DNA from: an uncultured Bacteroidales bacterium
GTDB lineage: Bacteria; Bacteroidota; Bacteroidia; Bacteroidales; F082
Direction of reading: 5' to 3'
NCBI GenBank assembly: GCA_937902805.1
Contig: CALEMB010000100.1
Coordinates: forward strand, 1-16,396
Length of the DNA stretch: 16,396 nucleotides
The notes beneath the pieces were generated by a model. It ran no database searches and was not told the DNA's origin. It was given only the letters and a program-made list of their open reading frames with translations. Shown here in pieces: positions 1-6,477 of this stretch (position 1 is its first letter; every line of letters starts with the position of its first letter). A program made the position numbers and the translations under genes.

Positions 1-245
1 AGGCCGCTGCTACCTGTGTTGGTGAAAAATCAGTCTTGAATGAAACTATAGCGTTGTTTTTTAATCCAATGCCTCATATTTGAAATCCGACGGATAGCAG
101 TTGACATCCAGACCTCGTTTGTCAAGAGAGGCCGGTTGTTTGAAAAACCATACGATGCCCGGGGATTTGTTACAGCATGACTACGGCTAATGCTTCTTCC
201 AGTGGCGCAAGCACATCTTTGCCGAACTTCGGGACAAAGTATCGC
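1..245 (-). pseudogene. Possible decayed gene fragment, running off the left edge
   Basis: No intact gene is visible here, but the minus strand shows coding-like peptide pieces in more than one frame. One frame (about 245 to 168) reads FVPKFGKDVLAPLEEALAVV before a stop. A second frame (about 165 to 76) reads SLDKRGLDVNCYPSDFKYEA before a stop. A third piece near the edge reads NAIVSFKTDFSPTQVAA. The order and style of the last two (KRGLDV..YPSDF, then FSPTxxA) recall the C-terminal half of YdcF/SanA-type DUF218 proteins, which would make this a frameshifted remnant. The link to that family is from memory and weak; the pieces could also be chance open stretches. Confidence 0.25.
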
Positions 246-276
246 CATCTACTTTTTTCGGTAAAAAAAACCAATA

Positions 277-789
277 TTATCCGATGGGGTCTCCACAGAA
301 CTCCTTCCTTTTACAATTCTTACAGTACTTTCCAATCCAAACATCATCGAACTGGTTCATGGCTTGCTCGACCAATTCGGGGTTGTCGGTGAGGATGCCA
401 GCCTCGAAGTTCCGAGTGCCATCGCCTTTCATGCCTATGCCTGCTCCGGTGAGGTTGGCGCTGCCGATATAAGCCACTTGGCCATCGAAGACCAAAATCT
501 TGAAATGTACCCTTGGACAAAGCACCCTCTCCAAGCCTTCAAACAAGACTGGGTATTTGTCGAAGTCCTCACGAAAAGCTGGGCCCGGCTCCTTGGCATG
601 GATGAGCCTTATCTCGACTCCTTTTTTGATGAGCCGTGCCAAGACAGCCAAAAAGGGCATCGTTTGAGTCCCTACCTTGACATAAAGGTCTTTGATGTCG
701 GCGGTGCCAATCCATAGGCTGCGCTTGACCTTTGGGACTCGTGCAAGGACTTCGGAGTAATGGGCAGAATCGGTGATGAGTTTCAACAT
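277..789 (-). CDS. Phospholipase D-like (single HKD motif) protein
   Basis: 170 residues, starting MLKLITDSAHYSEVL. An in-frame extension to 1077 is possible but would cross the divergent promoter and overlap the start of the GH20 gene, and its peptide looks non-coding, so the ATG at 789 is preferred. The protein has one HKD motif (HFKILVFDGQVAYIGSANLT, HxKx4D followed by GSxN), which marks the PLD superfamily. Members with a single motif, such as Nuc-type nucleases, act as dimers that cleave phosphodiester bonds. It has no signal peptide, so it is probably cytoplasmic. After the catalytic part, the tail YCKNCKRKEFC holds three cysteines (CxxCx5C) that could bind metal or be redox active. A -7 box (TATTTTTG) lies 26-33 bases upstream of the start. 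Substrate unknown: nuclease is more likely than lipase, by inference. Confidence 0.82.
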   Translation of the reverse strand: MLKLITDSAHYSEVLARVPKVKRSLWIGTADIKDLYVKVGTQTMPFLAVLARLIKKGVEIRLIHAKEPGPAFREDFDKYPVLFEGLERVLCPRVHFKILVFDGQVAYIGSANLTGAGIGMKGDGTRNFEAGILTDNPELVEQAMNQFDDVWIGKYCKNCKRKEFCGDPIG

Positions 790-814
790 GGCTGTCGCTG
801 TTTGTTTTGTAATG

Positions 815-822
815 CAAAAATA
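815..822 (-). promoter_or_regulatory. Bacteroidetes -7 box for the PLD-like gene
   Basis: Read on the minus strand this is TATTTTTG, matching TAnnTTTG, with the ATG about 26 bases downstream. No good TTTG -33 element is seen at the usual spacing; the nearest candidate (TTTC, near 848) is imperfect. It forms a divergent pair with the GH20 promoter. Confidence 0.5.
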
Positions 823-859
823 GCATAAGTTCTTTGAAGGTAGCGAAACAGGTCTATTT

Positions 860-890
860 TTTGAATGAGTGAACAAATTGTCTATTTTTG
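860..890 (+). promoter_or_regulatory. Promoter of the GH20 gene (-33 TTTG, -7 TATTTTTG)
   Basis: TTTG at 860-863 and TATTTTTG at 883-890 are separated by 19 bases, which fits the Bacteroidetes housekeeping sigma consensus. Transcription should begin near 894-897, only a few bases before the ATG at 899, so the mRNA would be almost leaderless. Confidence 0.65.
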
Positions 891-898
891 CAACCATT

Positions 899-2713
899 AT
901 GCGCAAGACATTTCTTCTCATTGCAACACTCTTGTTAATTGTCGCATGCAAGCGAGTTCCCTCAGCTGACTGGACTGAAGGCCCAGCAGAGCCAGACGGT
1001 CGTGCCTTGCATACCCTCGTGCTGCACGATGTGCCCCAAGGCTCGCGTGTGTGGTTCCAAGAGCTTTTCGACGGCAAGACCTCCGTGGAGGGACCTGCGA
1101 TGCACCATTATCAAGGGACCTCGTGGTATGTCGACATTCCTGAAAGCGGAACGGTTACCTTAAAGTATTATGGTCGCCCGTTGCCAAGGCATTCCTGGGC
1201 ACCCGAGGCCTTCATCCTGCAGCAAAAAGGAAGGCCTCACACCCCGATGGAAGTGCGATATCATTTTCTGGAGCATCCTAAAACTGATAACGACGAAGGA
1301 AGTTTTGTCAGCGACTATGAACTCCGGCCAGCCGACATCATTCCGCAAGTTAGTGCGGTGAAATACGGGAATGAGCCTATGGAAAGGATTGATATTCTTC
1401 CTTCGCGTCCCGAGGGTTGGTACCGAATCACAATAGGAGAGGAGGGTGAACCTCAAGTGGAATCCTACGACGCAGACGGCGCTTTCTATGCTCAAGTCAC
1501 ACTTGAAAAGTTGCCACAACCTCTACAGCCCATGACCATCGAGGACTGGCCTGATTACGCTTACCGTGGCTTTATGCTCGATGTGGTGCGCGATTTCCGC
1601 ACGGTGGATGAGGTGCTCGAAATCATCGACTTGATGGCCTCGTGGAAACTCAATACACTGCATTTCCATATTGCCGATGACGAATCTTGGTGCTTGGAAA
1701 TCAAGGATTTTCCGGAACTGACCGATTTTGGTGCCCACCATGCGCTACCTGATTGGAATTTGCAGGAAACCTCTGCCTTGAAACCCACTGCTAATGGCCA
1801 AATAGGGAATGTGACGTTCTATACTGCTGAGGAATACACGCGCATCCTCCGCTATGCTTGGGATCGCCGCATCAGGGTGATTTCCGAGTTCGACACGCCG
1901 GGCCATTCACGGGCTTCCATCAAGGCGATGCAGGCCTACGAGCGGCGCACGGGCGACAGCAGTTTCCGCCTGCAGGACCCTGCCGATACTTCGCGTTACT
2001 GGTCGGCACAGGATTTCACCGATAATGTGCTGAGCGTTTATCTTCCAAGCGTTTACAAGTTCTATGGCAAGGTCTTCGACGAAGTCATCCGTTTGCATAA
2101 GGAAGCAGGCGTGCCGCTTCCTGCCATCCATATCGGTGGCGACGAGGTGCCAGAAGGTGCGTGGTCGGGCCGCAACCGCCATGAGATGAAGGAAATCTTC
2201 ATCAACGGTATGCTCGACCTTGCCGAAGCACGCGGCATCCTCCTGGCTGGTTGGGAAGACATTGCCAAAGGGTTGGAGCCTGAAACACAAGAGAGGCTCA
2301 AAAATTCGCTCTATTTCATCAATGTATGGAACACCGAAGGCATTGAAGGCTTCCCCGTGGTGCTCTCTCCAGCGGCCTATACCTATCTGGATCTGGCCTA
2401 TAGCGATGCCCCCGAAGAAATCGGCCTCCATTGGGCAGGCTATGTCGACGAGCGCAAGACTTTCGCTTTGAATTCCAATGATTACAAAGGCGACATCATC
2501 GGCGTGCAGGCGCAATTATGGTCGTCGCAGTTGCGCAGTTTTGAAGATGTCACTTACCAGATGCTTCCCAAGGGTCTTGGCGTGGCGGAAAGGGGATGGA
2601 ATGGTGGGTATCTCGAACCTTTTGAAACTGCATTCAACCGCTTCTATAGCATCATCGTAGCTCGGGAAGTGCCAGTTTGGGAGCAAAAGGGTTATGCCTT
2701 TAAGAAAAGATAA
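899..2713 (+). CDS. GH20 beta-N-acetylhexosaminidase, lipoprotein
   Basis: 604 residues. It removes terminal beta-linked GlcNAc/GalNAc from glycans, probably in host- or cell-wall-derived sugar use. The start at 899 gives a lipoprotein signal: hydrophobic MRKTFLLIATLLLIVAC with C17 as the lipidated residue. A start at 869 would add residues ahead of the signal and lie upstream of the predicted transcription start. After an N-terminal beta-rich region (about 25-130) comes a GH20b-like domain (about 145-215), then the TIM barrel from YRGFMLDVVRDF (R223). Conserved elements: HFHIADDESW, EFDTPGHSRA (D332, H336), the catalytic pair D415-E416 in HIGGDE, and TYLDLAY. Two ligand-contact positions differ from usual: WCLEI instead of WRxEI, and LWSSQ where LWSE is normal. 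The family call is firm; exact substrate and full activity are less sure. Confidence 0.93.
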   Translation: MRKTFLLIATLLLIVACKRVPSADWTEGPAEPDGRALHTLVLHDVPQGSRVWFQELFDGKTSVEGPAMHHYQGTSWYVDIPESGTVTLKYYGRPLPRHSWAPEAFILQQKGRPHTPMEVRYHFLEHPKTDNDEGSFVSDYELRPADIIPQVSAVKYGNEPMERIDILPSRPEGWYRITIGEEGEPQVESYDADGAFYAQVTLEKLPQPLQPMTIEDWPDYAYRGFMLDVVRDFRTVDEVLEIIDLMASWKLNTLHFHIADDESWCLEIKDFPELTDFGAHHALPDWNLQETSALKPTANGQIGNVTFYTAEEYTRILRYAWDRRIRVISEFDTPGHSRASIKAMQAYERRTGDSSFRLQDPADTSRYWSAQDFTDNVLSVYLPSVYKFYGKVFDEVIRLHKEAGVPLPAIHIGGDEVPEGAWSGRNRHEMKEIFINGMLDLAEARGILLAGWEDIAKGLEPETQERLKNSLYFINVWNTEGIEGFPVVLSPAAYTYLDLAYSDAPEEIGLHWAGYVDERKTFALNSNDYKGDIIGVQAQLWSSQLRSFEDVTYQMLPKGLGVAERGWNGGYLEPFETAFNRFYSIIVAREVPVWEQKGYAFKKR

Positions 2714-2717
2714 CCTT

Positions 2718-2737
2718 GTTATTACTCTTTTAATAAC
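2718..2737. terminator. Weak AT-rich hairpin between convergent genes
   Basis: GTTATTA (2718-2724) and TAATAAC (2731-2737) form a perfect 7-bp inverted repeat with a 6-base loop in the 16-base gap between the GH20 and Fic stop codons, overlapping the Fic stop. Its position suits a bidirectional terminator, but the stem has little GC and no strong T-run. Confidence 0.3.
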
Positions 2738-3611
2738 TGATCCTGTAATAATCTAATACACCTTTGAAGTTGTCCTGCGCTGTGAGGCAAGTGTCACGCA
2801 AATAGCCGTTGATATTGCCCCAATTTTGAATGCCACGGTAGTAGAACAGACGCAAGTCATCGGTGATGATGAAAGGCACAATATTCGACTGCAAGCATTG
2901 CCAAAACATTATTAGTCTACCGACACGTCCGTTTCCGTCTTGGAAGGGATGGATGCGCTCAAATCTCACATGGAAATCCAAAATATCGTCAAACTGGATT
3001 TTCTTAATGGCGTGGTATGTGGCAAGCAATGCCTTCATCTTTTTGTGCACTTCTTCGGGCAGGGTGGTCTCTTCTTCGCCTACTGCGTTGGCCAAACGTT
3101 TGTAGTCACCTACGGCAAACCATGGCTTTTGGCTGTCGGAAGTGTTGGCTTTCAGTATCAAATGCAGTTGTTTGATGTGTGTTTCAGTGATCTTGTCCAT
3201 GGCGTGGTCGATGACATAATCGATGCAACGGAAGTGGTTGACAGTCTCCATAATATCGTCGATGCGCGTGTTTTCTGAGGTGATGCATAAGGTGTTGGTC
3301 TCAAAAATGAATCGGGTTTGTTCCTTGGTTAGGCGGCTTCCTTCGATATGGTTGGAGTTGTAGGTCAAATCAATTTGTACGCGATGATAAATACCGCCTT
3401 TCATCTTGGCTTCTTTTTGTTCGCGCATAGCTGCAGGTAAGGGCGATACTTTCCTTTTGCTTCGTCGGGGCAAGTCGGCATCGGCAGGAATGTTCCATGT
3501 TTTTCCTGTCAGAAAAGCGCCTTCTATCTTTCCCGTAGCGCAATAGTTACGGGCAGTACGCTCACTGATGCCATATTTTTCGGCAAACTGACTGACTGAA
3601 ATGTATTCCAT
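2730..3611 (-). CDS. Fic family protein adenylyltransferase with N-terminal HTH
   Basis: 293 residues. Fic enzymes transfer AMP (or other nucleotide moieties) from a nucleotide to hydroxyl side chains of target proteins. The motif HPFQDGNGRVGR (H221-R232) matches HxFx(D/E)GNGRxxR fully, so the active site is intact. An inhibitory motif SNHIEG (S86-G91, fits [S/T]xxxE[G/N]) lies before the Fic core, as in class II enzymes, and implies autoinhibition by E90. Residues about 4-42 (ISVSQFAEKYGISERTARNY...) look like an excisionase/MerR-type helix-turn-helix, so the protein probably binds DNA as well. The start at 3611 is directly abutted by an operator-like half site. Upstream, two inverted operators surround a good promoter, suggesting autoregulation. 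The target protein is unknown. It converges on the GH20 gene with a 16-base gap. Confidence 0.92.
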   Translation of the reverse strand: MEYISVSQFAEKYGISERTARNYCATGKIEGAFLTGKTWNIPADADLPRRSKRKVSPLPAAMREQKEAKMKGGIYHRVQIDLTYNSNHIEGSRLTKEQTRFIFETNTLCITSENTRIDDIMETVNHFRCIDYVIDHAMDKITETHIKQLHLILKANTSDSQKPWFAVGDYKRLANAVGEEETTLPEEVHKKMKALLATYHAIKKIQFDDILDFHVRFERIHPFQDGNGRVGRLIMFWQCLQSNIVPFIITDDLRLFYYRGIQNWGNINGYLRDTCLTAQDNFKGVLDYYRISY

Positions 3612-3621
3612 TTATCGGCAA
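3606..3621. promoter_or_regulatory. Operator-like half site at the Fic start codon
   Basis: On the minus strand TTGCCGATAA directly precedes the Fic ATG. It equals the left arm plus spacer of the operator at 3658-3673, while the right arm (ATGGAA) matches only 3 of 6 positions. It may be a weaker third site. Confidence 0.35.
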
Positions 3622-3642
3622 GTTTTTCTCTCAAATCCGCTG

Positions 3643-3673
3643 CAAAGATAGCGATTTTTGCCGATAACGGCAA
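3643..3673 (-). promoter_or_regulatory. Promoter of the Fic gene
   Basis: On the minus strand the -7 box is TATCTTTG (3650 down to 3643) and a TTG at 3673-3671 serves as -33 element, 20 bases apart. The expected transcript starts near 3637, giving a leader of about 25 bases. The inverted operator 3658-3673 fills most of the spacer and covers the -33 element. Confidence 0.6.
3658..3673. promoter_or_regulatory. Inverted-repeat operator 1, inside the Fic promoter
   Basis: TTGCCG-ATAA-CGGCAA is a perfect inverted repeat with 6-bp arms. It lies between the -33 and -7 boxes of the Fic gene, the classic place for repressor binding. The HTH domain of the Fic protein itself is the obvious candidate binder (inference). 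Confidence 0.6.
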
Positions 3674-3699
3674 GATTTATGCTAATAACACTCAGTTTT

Positions 3700-3713
3700 T
3701 GCCGATAACGGCA
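3700..3713. promoter_or_regulatory. Inverted-repeat operator 2, upstream of the Fic promoter
   Basis: TGCCG-ATAA-CGGCA, the same core as operator 1. An 18-bp segment, TTTTTGCCGATAACGGCA, occurs identically at 3655-3672 and 3696-3713, start-to-start distance 41 bp, about four helical turns, so bound proteins would be on the same face. It sits 13 bases after the stop of the 85-residue gene. Confidence 0.6.
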
Positions 3714-3726
3714 GATTTCTAGAGCA

Positions 3727-3984
3727 TTATTTCCACTCAGCAATCCATTCCTCGATTTCCTTCACCCGTTGTGCATATTTCTCTAACTGTCCCTCAATGA
3801 AATCGTCGCTGTATTTGCGGTCGCAGAAGCCGTTGCCGCGCGCCACGTAGTCATCATCCTCAAGCGAACCAAGGACATCTTGATAGTTTTCGTAATACTG
3901 CTGGTTGTCACGCAAGAGGCGTTGCAAGTCCTCAAGGTCGGCCTCGATGTGCTCACCGGTGGAAAAGGTGAAATGCTTTTTCAT
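3727..3984 (-). CDS. Small acidic hypothetical protein
   Basis: 85 residues, MKKHFTFSTGEHIEADLEDL..., ending EWIAEWK. It is acidic, has no signal peptide or membrane segment, and appears mainly helical: LEDLQRLLRDNQQYYENY and the tail QLEKYAQRVKEIEEWIAEWK look amphipathic, possibly coiled coil. No family recognised. It begins 8 bases after the stop of the ABC exporter gene, so it is very likely cotranscribed with it. It precedes the Fic gene, which has its own promoter, so a toxin-antitoxin type pairing with Fic is possible but not shown. Confidence 0.7.
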   Translation of the reverse strand: MKKHFTFSTGEHIEADLEDLQRLLRDNQQYYENYQDVLGSLEDDDYVARGNGFCDRKYSDDFIEGQLEKYAQRVKEIEEWIAEWK

Positions 3985-3992
3985 GGCTGGTG

Positions 3993-5825
3993 TTAGGCAA
4001 TGGACTGCAAATCGGTGAGTTTCTTGTAAACGCCGCCAAGGGCGATGAGGTCGTCGTGCTTACCTCGCTCGATGATTTGGCCTTTTTGCAGCACCACGAT
4101 TTCATCGGCGTATTGGATGGTCGACAAGCGGTGCGCAATGACGATGGAGGTGCGCTGACTCATTACTTTTGAAAGAGCATCTTGCACCAATCGCTCGCTC
4201 TCAGTGTCCAACGACGAGGTGGCTTCATCGAGGATGAGGATGGGCGGGTTTTTCAGCACAGCAAGGGCGATGCTCAGGCGTTGGCGTTGGCCGCCGCTGA
4301 GGTTCATGCCTCGGTCACCGATGCGGGTGTCGTAGCCGCGCTCCAGCTCCATGATGAAGTCATGCGCATTGGCGATCTTGGCGGCTTCAATGACCTGCTC
4401 TTTCGAGACATCCTTCATGCCGAAGGCGATGTTGTTGAACACCGTGTCGTTGAAGAGGATGGTATCTTGTGAGACGATGCCCATCAGGCCTCTCAGGTCA
4501 CTGATTCTATAGTCGCGGATGTCGTGGCCGTCGATACGGACAGAGCCATCTTCCACGTCATAGAAACGAGGCAAGAGGTCGGCCATGGTGGATTTGCCGC
4601 CACCGCTTTCGCCAACGAGGGCGATGAATTTGCCTTTAGGAATCTTCAGGTCGATGCCTTTCAAGACCTCATCCTTGCCATAGCTAAAATGCACGCCCTT
4701 GTATTCAATGCTGTCGTTGAAGTCTTTGATTTCCAAAGCGTTTTCTTTCTCTGTAATGACCTCATCGGCATCCAAAATCTCGAAGATGCGTTCTGCCGAG
4801 GCGATGCCTTTCTGCACGTTGTAATAGCCTTGCGAGAACGACTTGGCAGGAGAGATGATTTGCGAGAACACCACCACATAACTGATGAAGCTGCCTGCGT
4901 CGATGTGGTTGCTGCCACCCAAAATCAGCGTGCCGCCAAACCACAGCACGAGGATGACGACCATGGAGGACAGGAACTCGCTCATCGGAGAGCTCATGTC
5001 GCGCTTGCGATGGATGCCACGCAGCACCTTGGTATAGTCGCTGTTCTGCTCCTCAAACTTGTCTTCCGAATAGCGAATGGCGTTGAAAGCCTTGATGATA
5101 CGCAGCCCAGAGATGGTTTCTTCCACAGTGGAGATGATGCCTGCCAGCTTGGTTTGTCCTTCCTTCGACTCTTTCTTCAGCATCTTGCCGACCTTGCCGA
5201 TGAGCAATCCCGCGATGGGCAGGACAAGAATCACAAAGAGCGTCAACCTGGGACTTAAAGTCACCATGAAGAGGAAGAAAAACAAGATGGTCAGCGGGTC
5301 TTTGATGAGCATTTCCAAATAGTTCAGAATCGAGACCTCCACTTCCTGCACATCCGTAGTGATGCGGGCTATGGTGTCGCCTTTCTGGCGGCTGTGGTAG
5401 AAGGAGAGGGGCAGGATGAGGATTTTGTTGTAGACGTCGCGGCGCAGGTCGTGGACAGCGCCCACACGCACGTTGGCCATGAAGAAACAGGCGAAGAAAC
5501 GTCCCAAGTTACGGAAGAAGAAGGCCACGACAAGCAGCAGGCACATGAATATCAAGGCTTGGTGCTTGCCTCCGCTGGCGATGAGGTTGCTCATGAACCA
5601 GTTGAGGTAGCCCATCAGGTAATCGGCGGTGAGGGAGAATTCGGGCTTGGCCATGACCTCCACCGCGCCTTCCTTGAAGAGCAGGTTGAGGAATGGCCCG
5701 ACAAGCGCAAAGCTGAACAACGAGAAGAAAATGGCCATCAGGTTGAAGACCAGATTCAGGACGATGCTACCCCAATAGGGTTTGACGTAGGTGAGGACGC
5801 GGGAGAAGGTTTTTTTCTTGGCCAT
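3993..5825 (-). CDS. ABC exporter, fused membrane and ATPase domains (MsbA-like)
   Basis: 610 residues, full length for a half-transporter that works as a homodimer in the inner membrane. The N-terminal half (about 15-320) carries the usual set of around six membrane segments, for example near 18-45, 90-115, 178-208 and 285-305. The ATPase half holds Walker A GESGGGKST (405-413), Q-loop VSQD (Q453), signature LSGGQ (509-513), Walker B ILILDE (529-534) and H-loop H565. In Bacteroidetes such proteins are often annotated as lipid A/lipid flippases (MsbA-like) or multidrug exporters; the sequence alone does not decide. A possible 26-codon ORF ends 6 bases upstream, and the 85-residue gene follows after 8 bases. 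No clear promoter is seen just upstream. Confidence 0.92.
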   Translation of the reverse strand: MAKKKTFSRVLTYVKPYWGSIVLNLVFNLMAIFFSLFSFALVGPFLNLLFKEGAVEVMAKPEFSLTADYLMGYLNWFMSNLIASGGKHQALIFMCLLLVVAFFFRNLGRFFACFFMANVRVGAVHDLRRDVYNKILILPLSFYHSRQKGDTIARITTDVQEVEVSILNYLEMLIKDPLTILFFFLFMVTLSPRLTLFVILVLPIAGLLIGKVGKMLKKESKEGQTKLAGIISTVEETISGLRIIKAFNAIRYSEDKFEEQNSDYTKVLRGIHRKRDMSSPMSEFLSSMVVILVLWFGGTLILGGSNHIDAGSFISYVVVFSQIISPAKSFSQGYYNVQKGIASAERIFEILDADEVITEKENALEIKDFNDSIEYKGVHFSYGKDEVLKGIDLKIPKGKFIALVGESGGGKSTMADLLPRFYDVEDGSVRIDGHDIRDYRISDLRGLMGIVSQDTILFNDTVFNNIAFGMKDVSKEQVIEAAKIANAHDFIMELERGYDTRIGDRGMNLSGGQRQRLSIALAVLKNPPILILDEATSSLDTESERLVQDALSKVMSQRTSIVIAHRLSTIQYADEIVVLQKGQIIERGKHDDLIALGGVYKKLTDLQSIA

Positions 5826-5831
5826 AACAGA

Positions 5832-5912
5832 TTAGTTTTCGTTGTCGTAATTCTCGTTGAGGAGTTGCTGTAGCTCTCGGAGTTTGTTTTCAAGAATGGC
5901 TTTGTCTGGCAT
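5832..5912 (-). pseudogene. 26-codon ORF, possible C-terminal remnant of the DUF1016 gene
   Basis: ATG at 5912, stop at 5832-5834; the peptide is MPDKAILENKLRELQQLLNE followed by NYDNEN. It looks coding: helical, amphipathic, with no rare or odd residues. The pattern LPDKxxLxxKLxEL resembles, from memory, the very end of DUF1016/YhcG-type nucleases, and the N-terminal half of such a gene lies just upstream in the same orientation. So this may be the 3' end of that gene after an internal deletion. In-frame stops separate the two pieces. Alternatively it is a real small gene or leader peptide of the ABC exporter, whose ATG is 6 bases downstream of its stop. Confidence 0.4.
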
Positions 5913-5939
5913 CGGGTTTAAATTTTTCAGTTTTCAATT

Positions 5940-6413
5940 CTATGGCAACCAAACATTGCAATTCACGGTTGTAAAACACATACTATCAAGTTGGCGTTCA
6001 AGTTCACGCTTTGAATAGCCGTTTTTTATGGATAGATTTATGTAAAACTCACGGGCTTCCTCCGTTTTTGCACTGACCATAATAAGTATGTTGTTGGTCC
6101 AAGGCAATTCTCTCACCAGTGGTGAGAGTTTTTCGTTTCCAGCGTAAGTTTCGTAAAACTGCTTCATGCGCCAGATGTTTTGCGCTGAAAAACCTTTTAT
6201 ACCCACGTACTTCGATTGCACAAACGAGGCGAATTCTGTCACGATGGATTTGCCCCAAGCATTGCTTTTCACCTTTTCGCTGATGTATTGACCTATTTGC
6301 CAATACATTTCAATCAATTCCCGATTGACGGCACGAAAAGCCTTTTGCCGCGCTTGTTCGATGATTGCGACAATCTCGTCAAATTCGTTATTTGTGCTTG
6401 GTACAGAGTGCAT
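5940..6413 (-). pseudogene. Truncated DUF1016/YhcG-type PDDEXK nuclease (N-terminal domain only)
   Basis: 157 residues from the ATG at 6413 (a TTG at 6428 is less likely). The sequence matches the N-terminal helical/winged-helix part of DUF1016 proteins: IEQARQKAFRAVNRELIEMY, WQIGQYI, GFSAQNIWRMKQFYETY, LSPLVRELPWTNNILIM, and YSKRELERQLDS. Full-length relatives run to about 330-370 residues with a C-terminal PDDEXK nuclease domain. Here the family resemblance stops right after RQLDS and the reading frame ends 13 residues later (MCFTTVNCNVWLP), so the nuclease domain is absent. The region is AT-richer than purB (one 60-base line nearby, 6961-7020, has 22 G+C, against 38 in 7621-7680), which fits an accessory gene. 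It may still be expressed as an N-terminal fragment; nuclease activity is not expected. Confidence 0.78.
6106..6133. repeat. 28-bp palindromic repeat, copy 1 (inside DUF1016 coding region)
   Basis: Core CTCTCACC-AGT-GGTGAGAG is a perfect 8-bp inverted repeat followed on the plus strand by TTTTT. It encodes the conserved KLSPLVREL part of the DUF1016 domain on the minus strand. A 27/28 identical copy lies at 6437-6464. Confidence 0.7.
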
Positions 6414-6436
6414 TTGTTTAATTGTCAAAAGGTTAT

Positions 6437-6464
6437 AATTCTCTCAACAGTGGTGAGAGTTTTT
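6437..6464. repeat. 28-bp palindromic repeat, copy 2 (upstream of DUF1016 start)
   Basis: Differs from copy 1 by a single base (CTCTCAACAG for CTCTCACCAG), so the outer arms CTCTCA/TGAGAG stay paired. It lies 24 bases upstream of the ATG at 6413 and 13 bases from the stop of the DUF4919-like gene. Flanks are unrelated to those of copy 1. On the plus strand it resembles a hairpin with a T-run, but no plus-strand gene would need it. Confidence 0.7.
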
Positions 6465-6477
6465 ATAACATACATAG

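Noticed and set aside
790..1077. N-terminal extension of the PLD-like protein to 1077
   Set aside because: It would overlap the GH20 gene and both promoters, and its 96 extra residues look like antisense of a signal peptide and beta-domain.
3655..3713. Two identical 18-bp repeats considered as a CRISPR array
   Set aside because: Only two units, with a 23-bp AT-rich gap, palindromic and located in a promoter; the operator reading explains them better.
4524..5258. Long plus-strand open frame of 244 codons opposite the ABC exporter gene
   Set aside because: Lies entirely antisense to a gene with all ABC motifs; its peptide is rich in D, H, E and V and shows no domain. The same applies to 5394-5873, 11024-11632, 14024-14572 and 14996-15931 on the plus strand and 1907-2515 on the minus strand.
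6106..6133. Hairpin plus T-run as an intrinsic terminator
   Set aside because: It lies inside the coding region of the minus-strand gene and points along the plus strand, where no gene exists to terminate.
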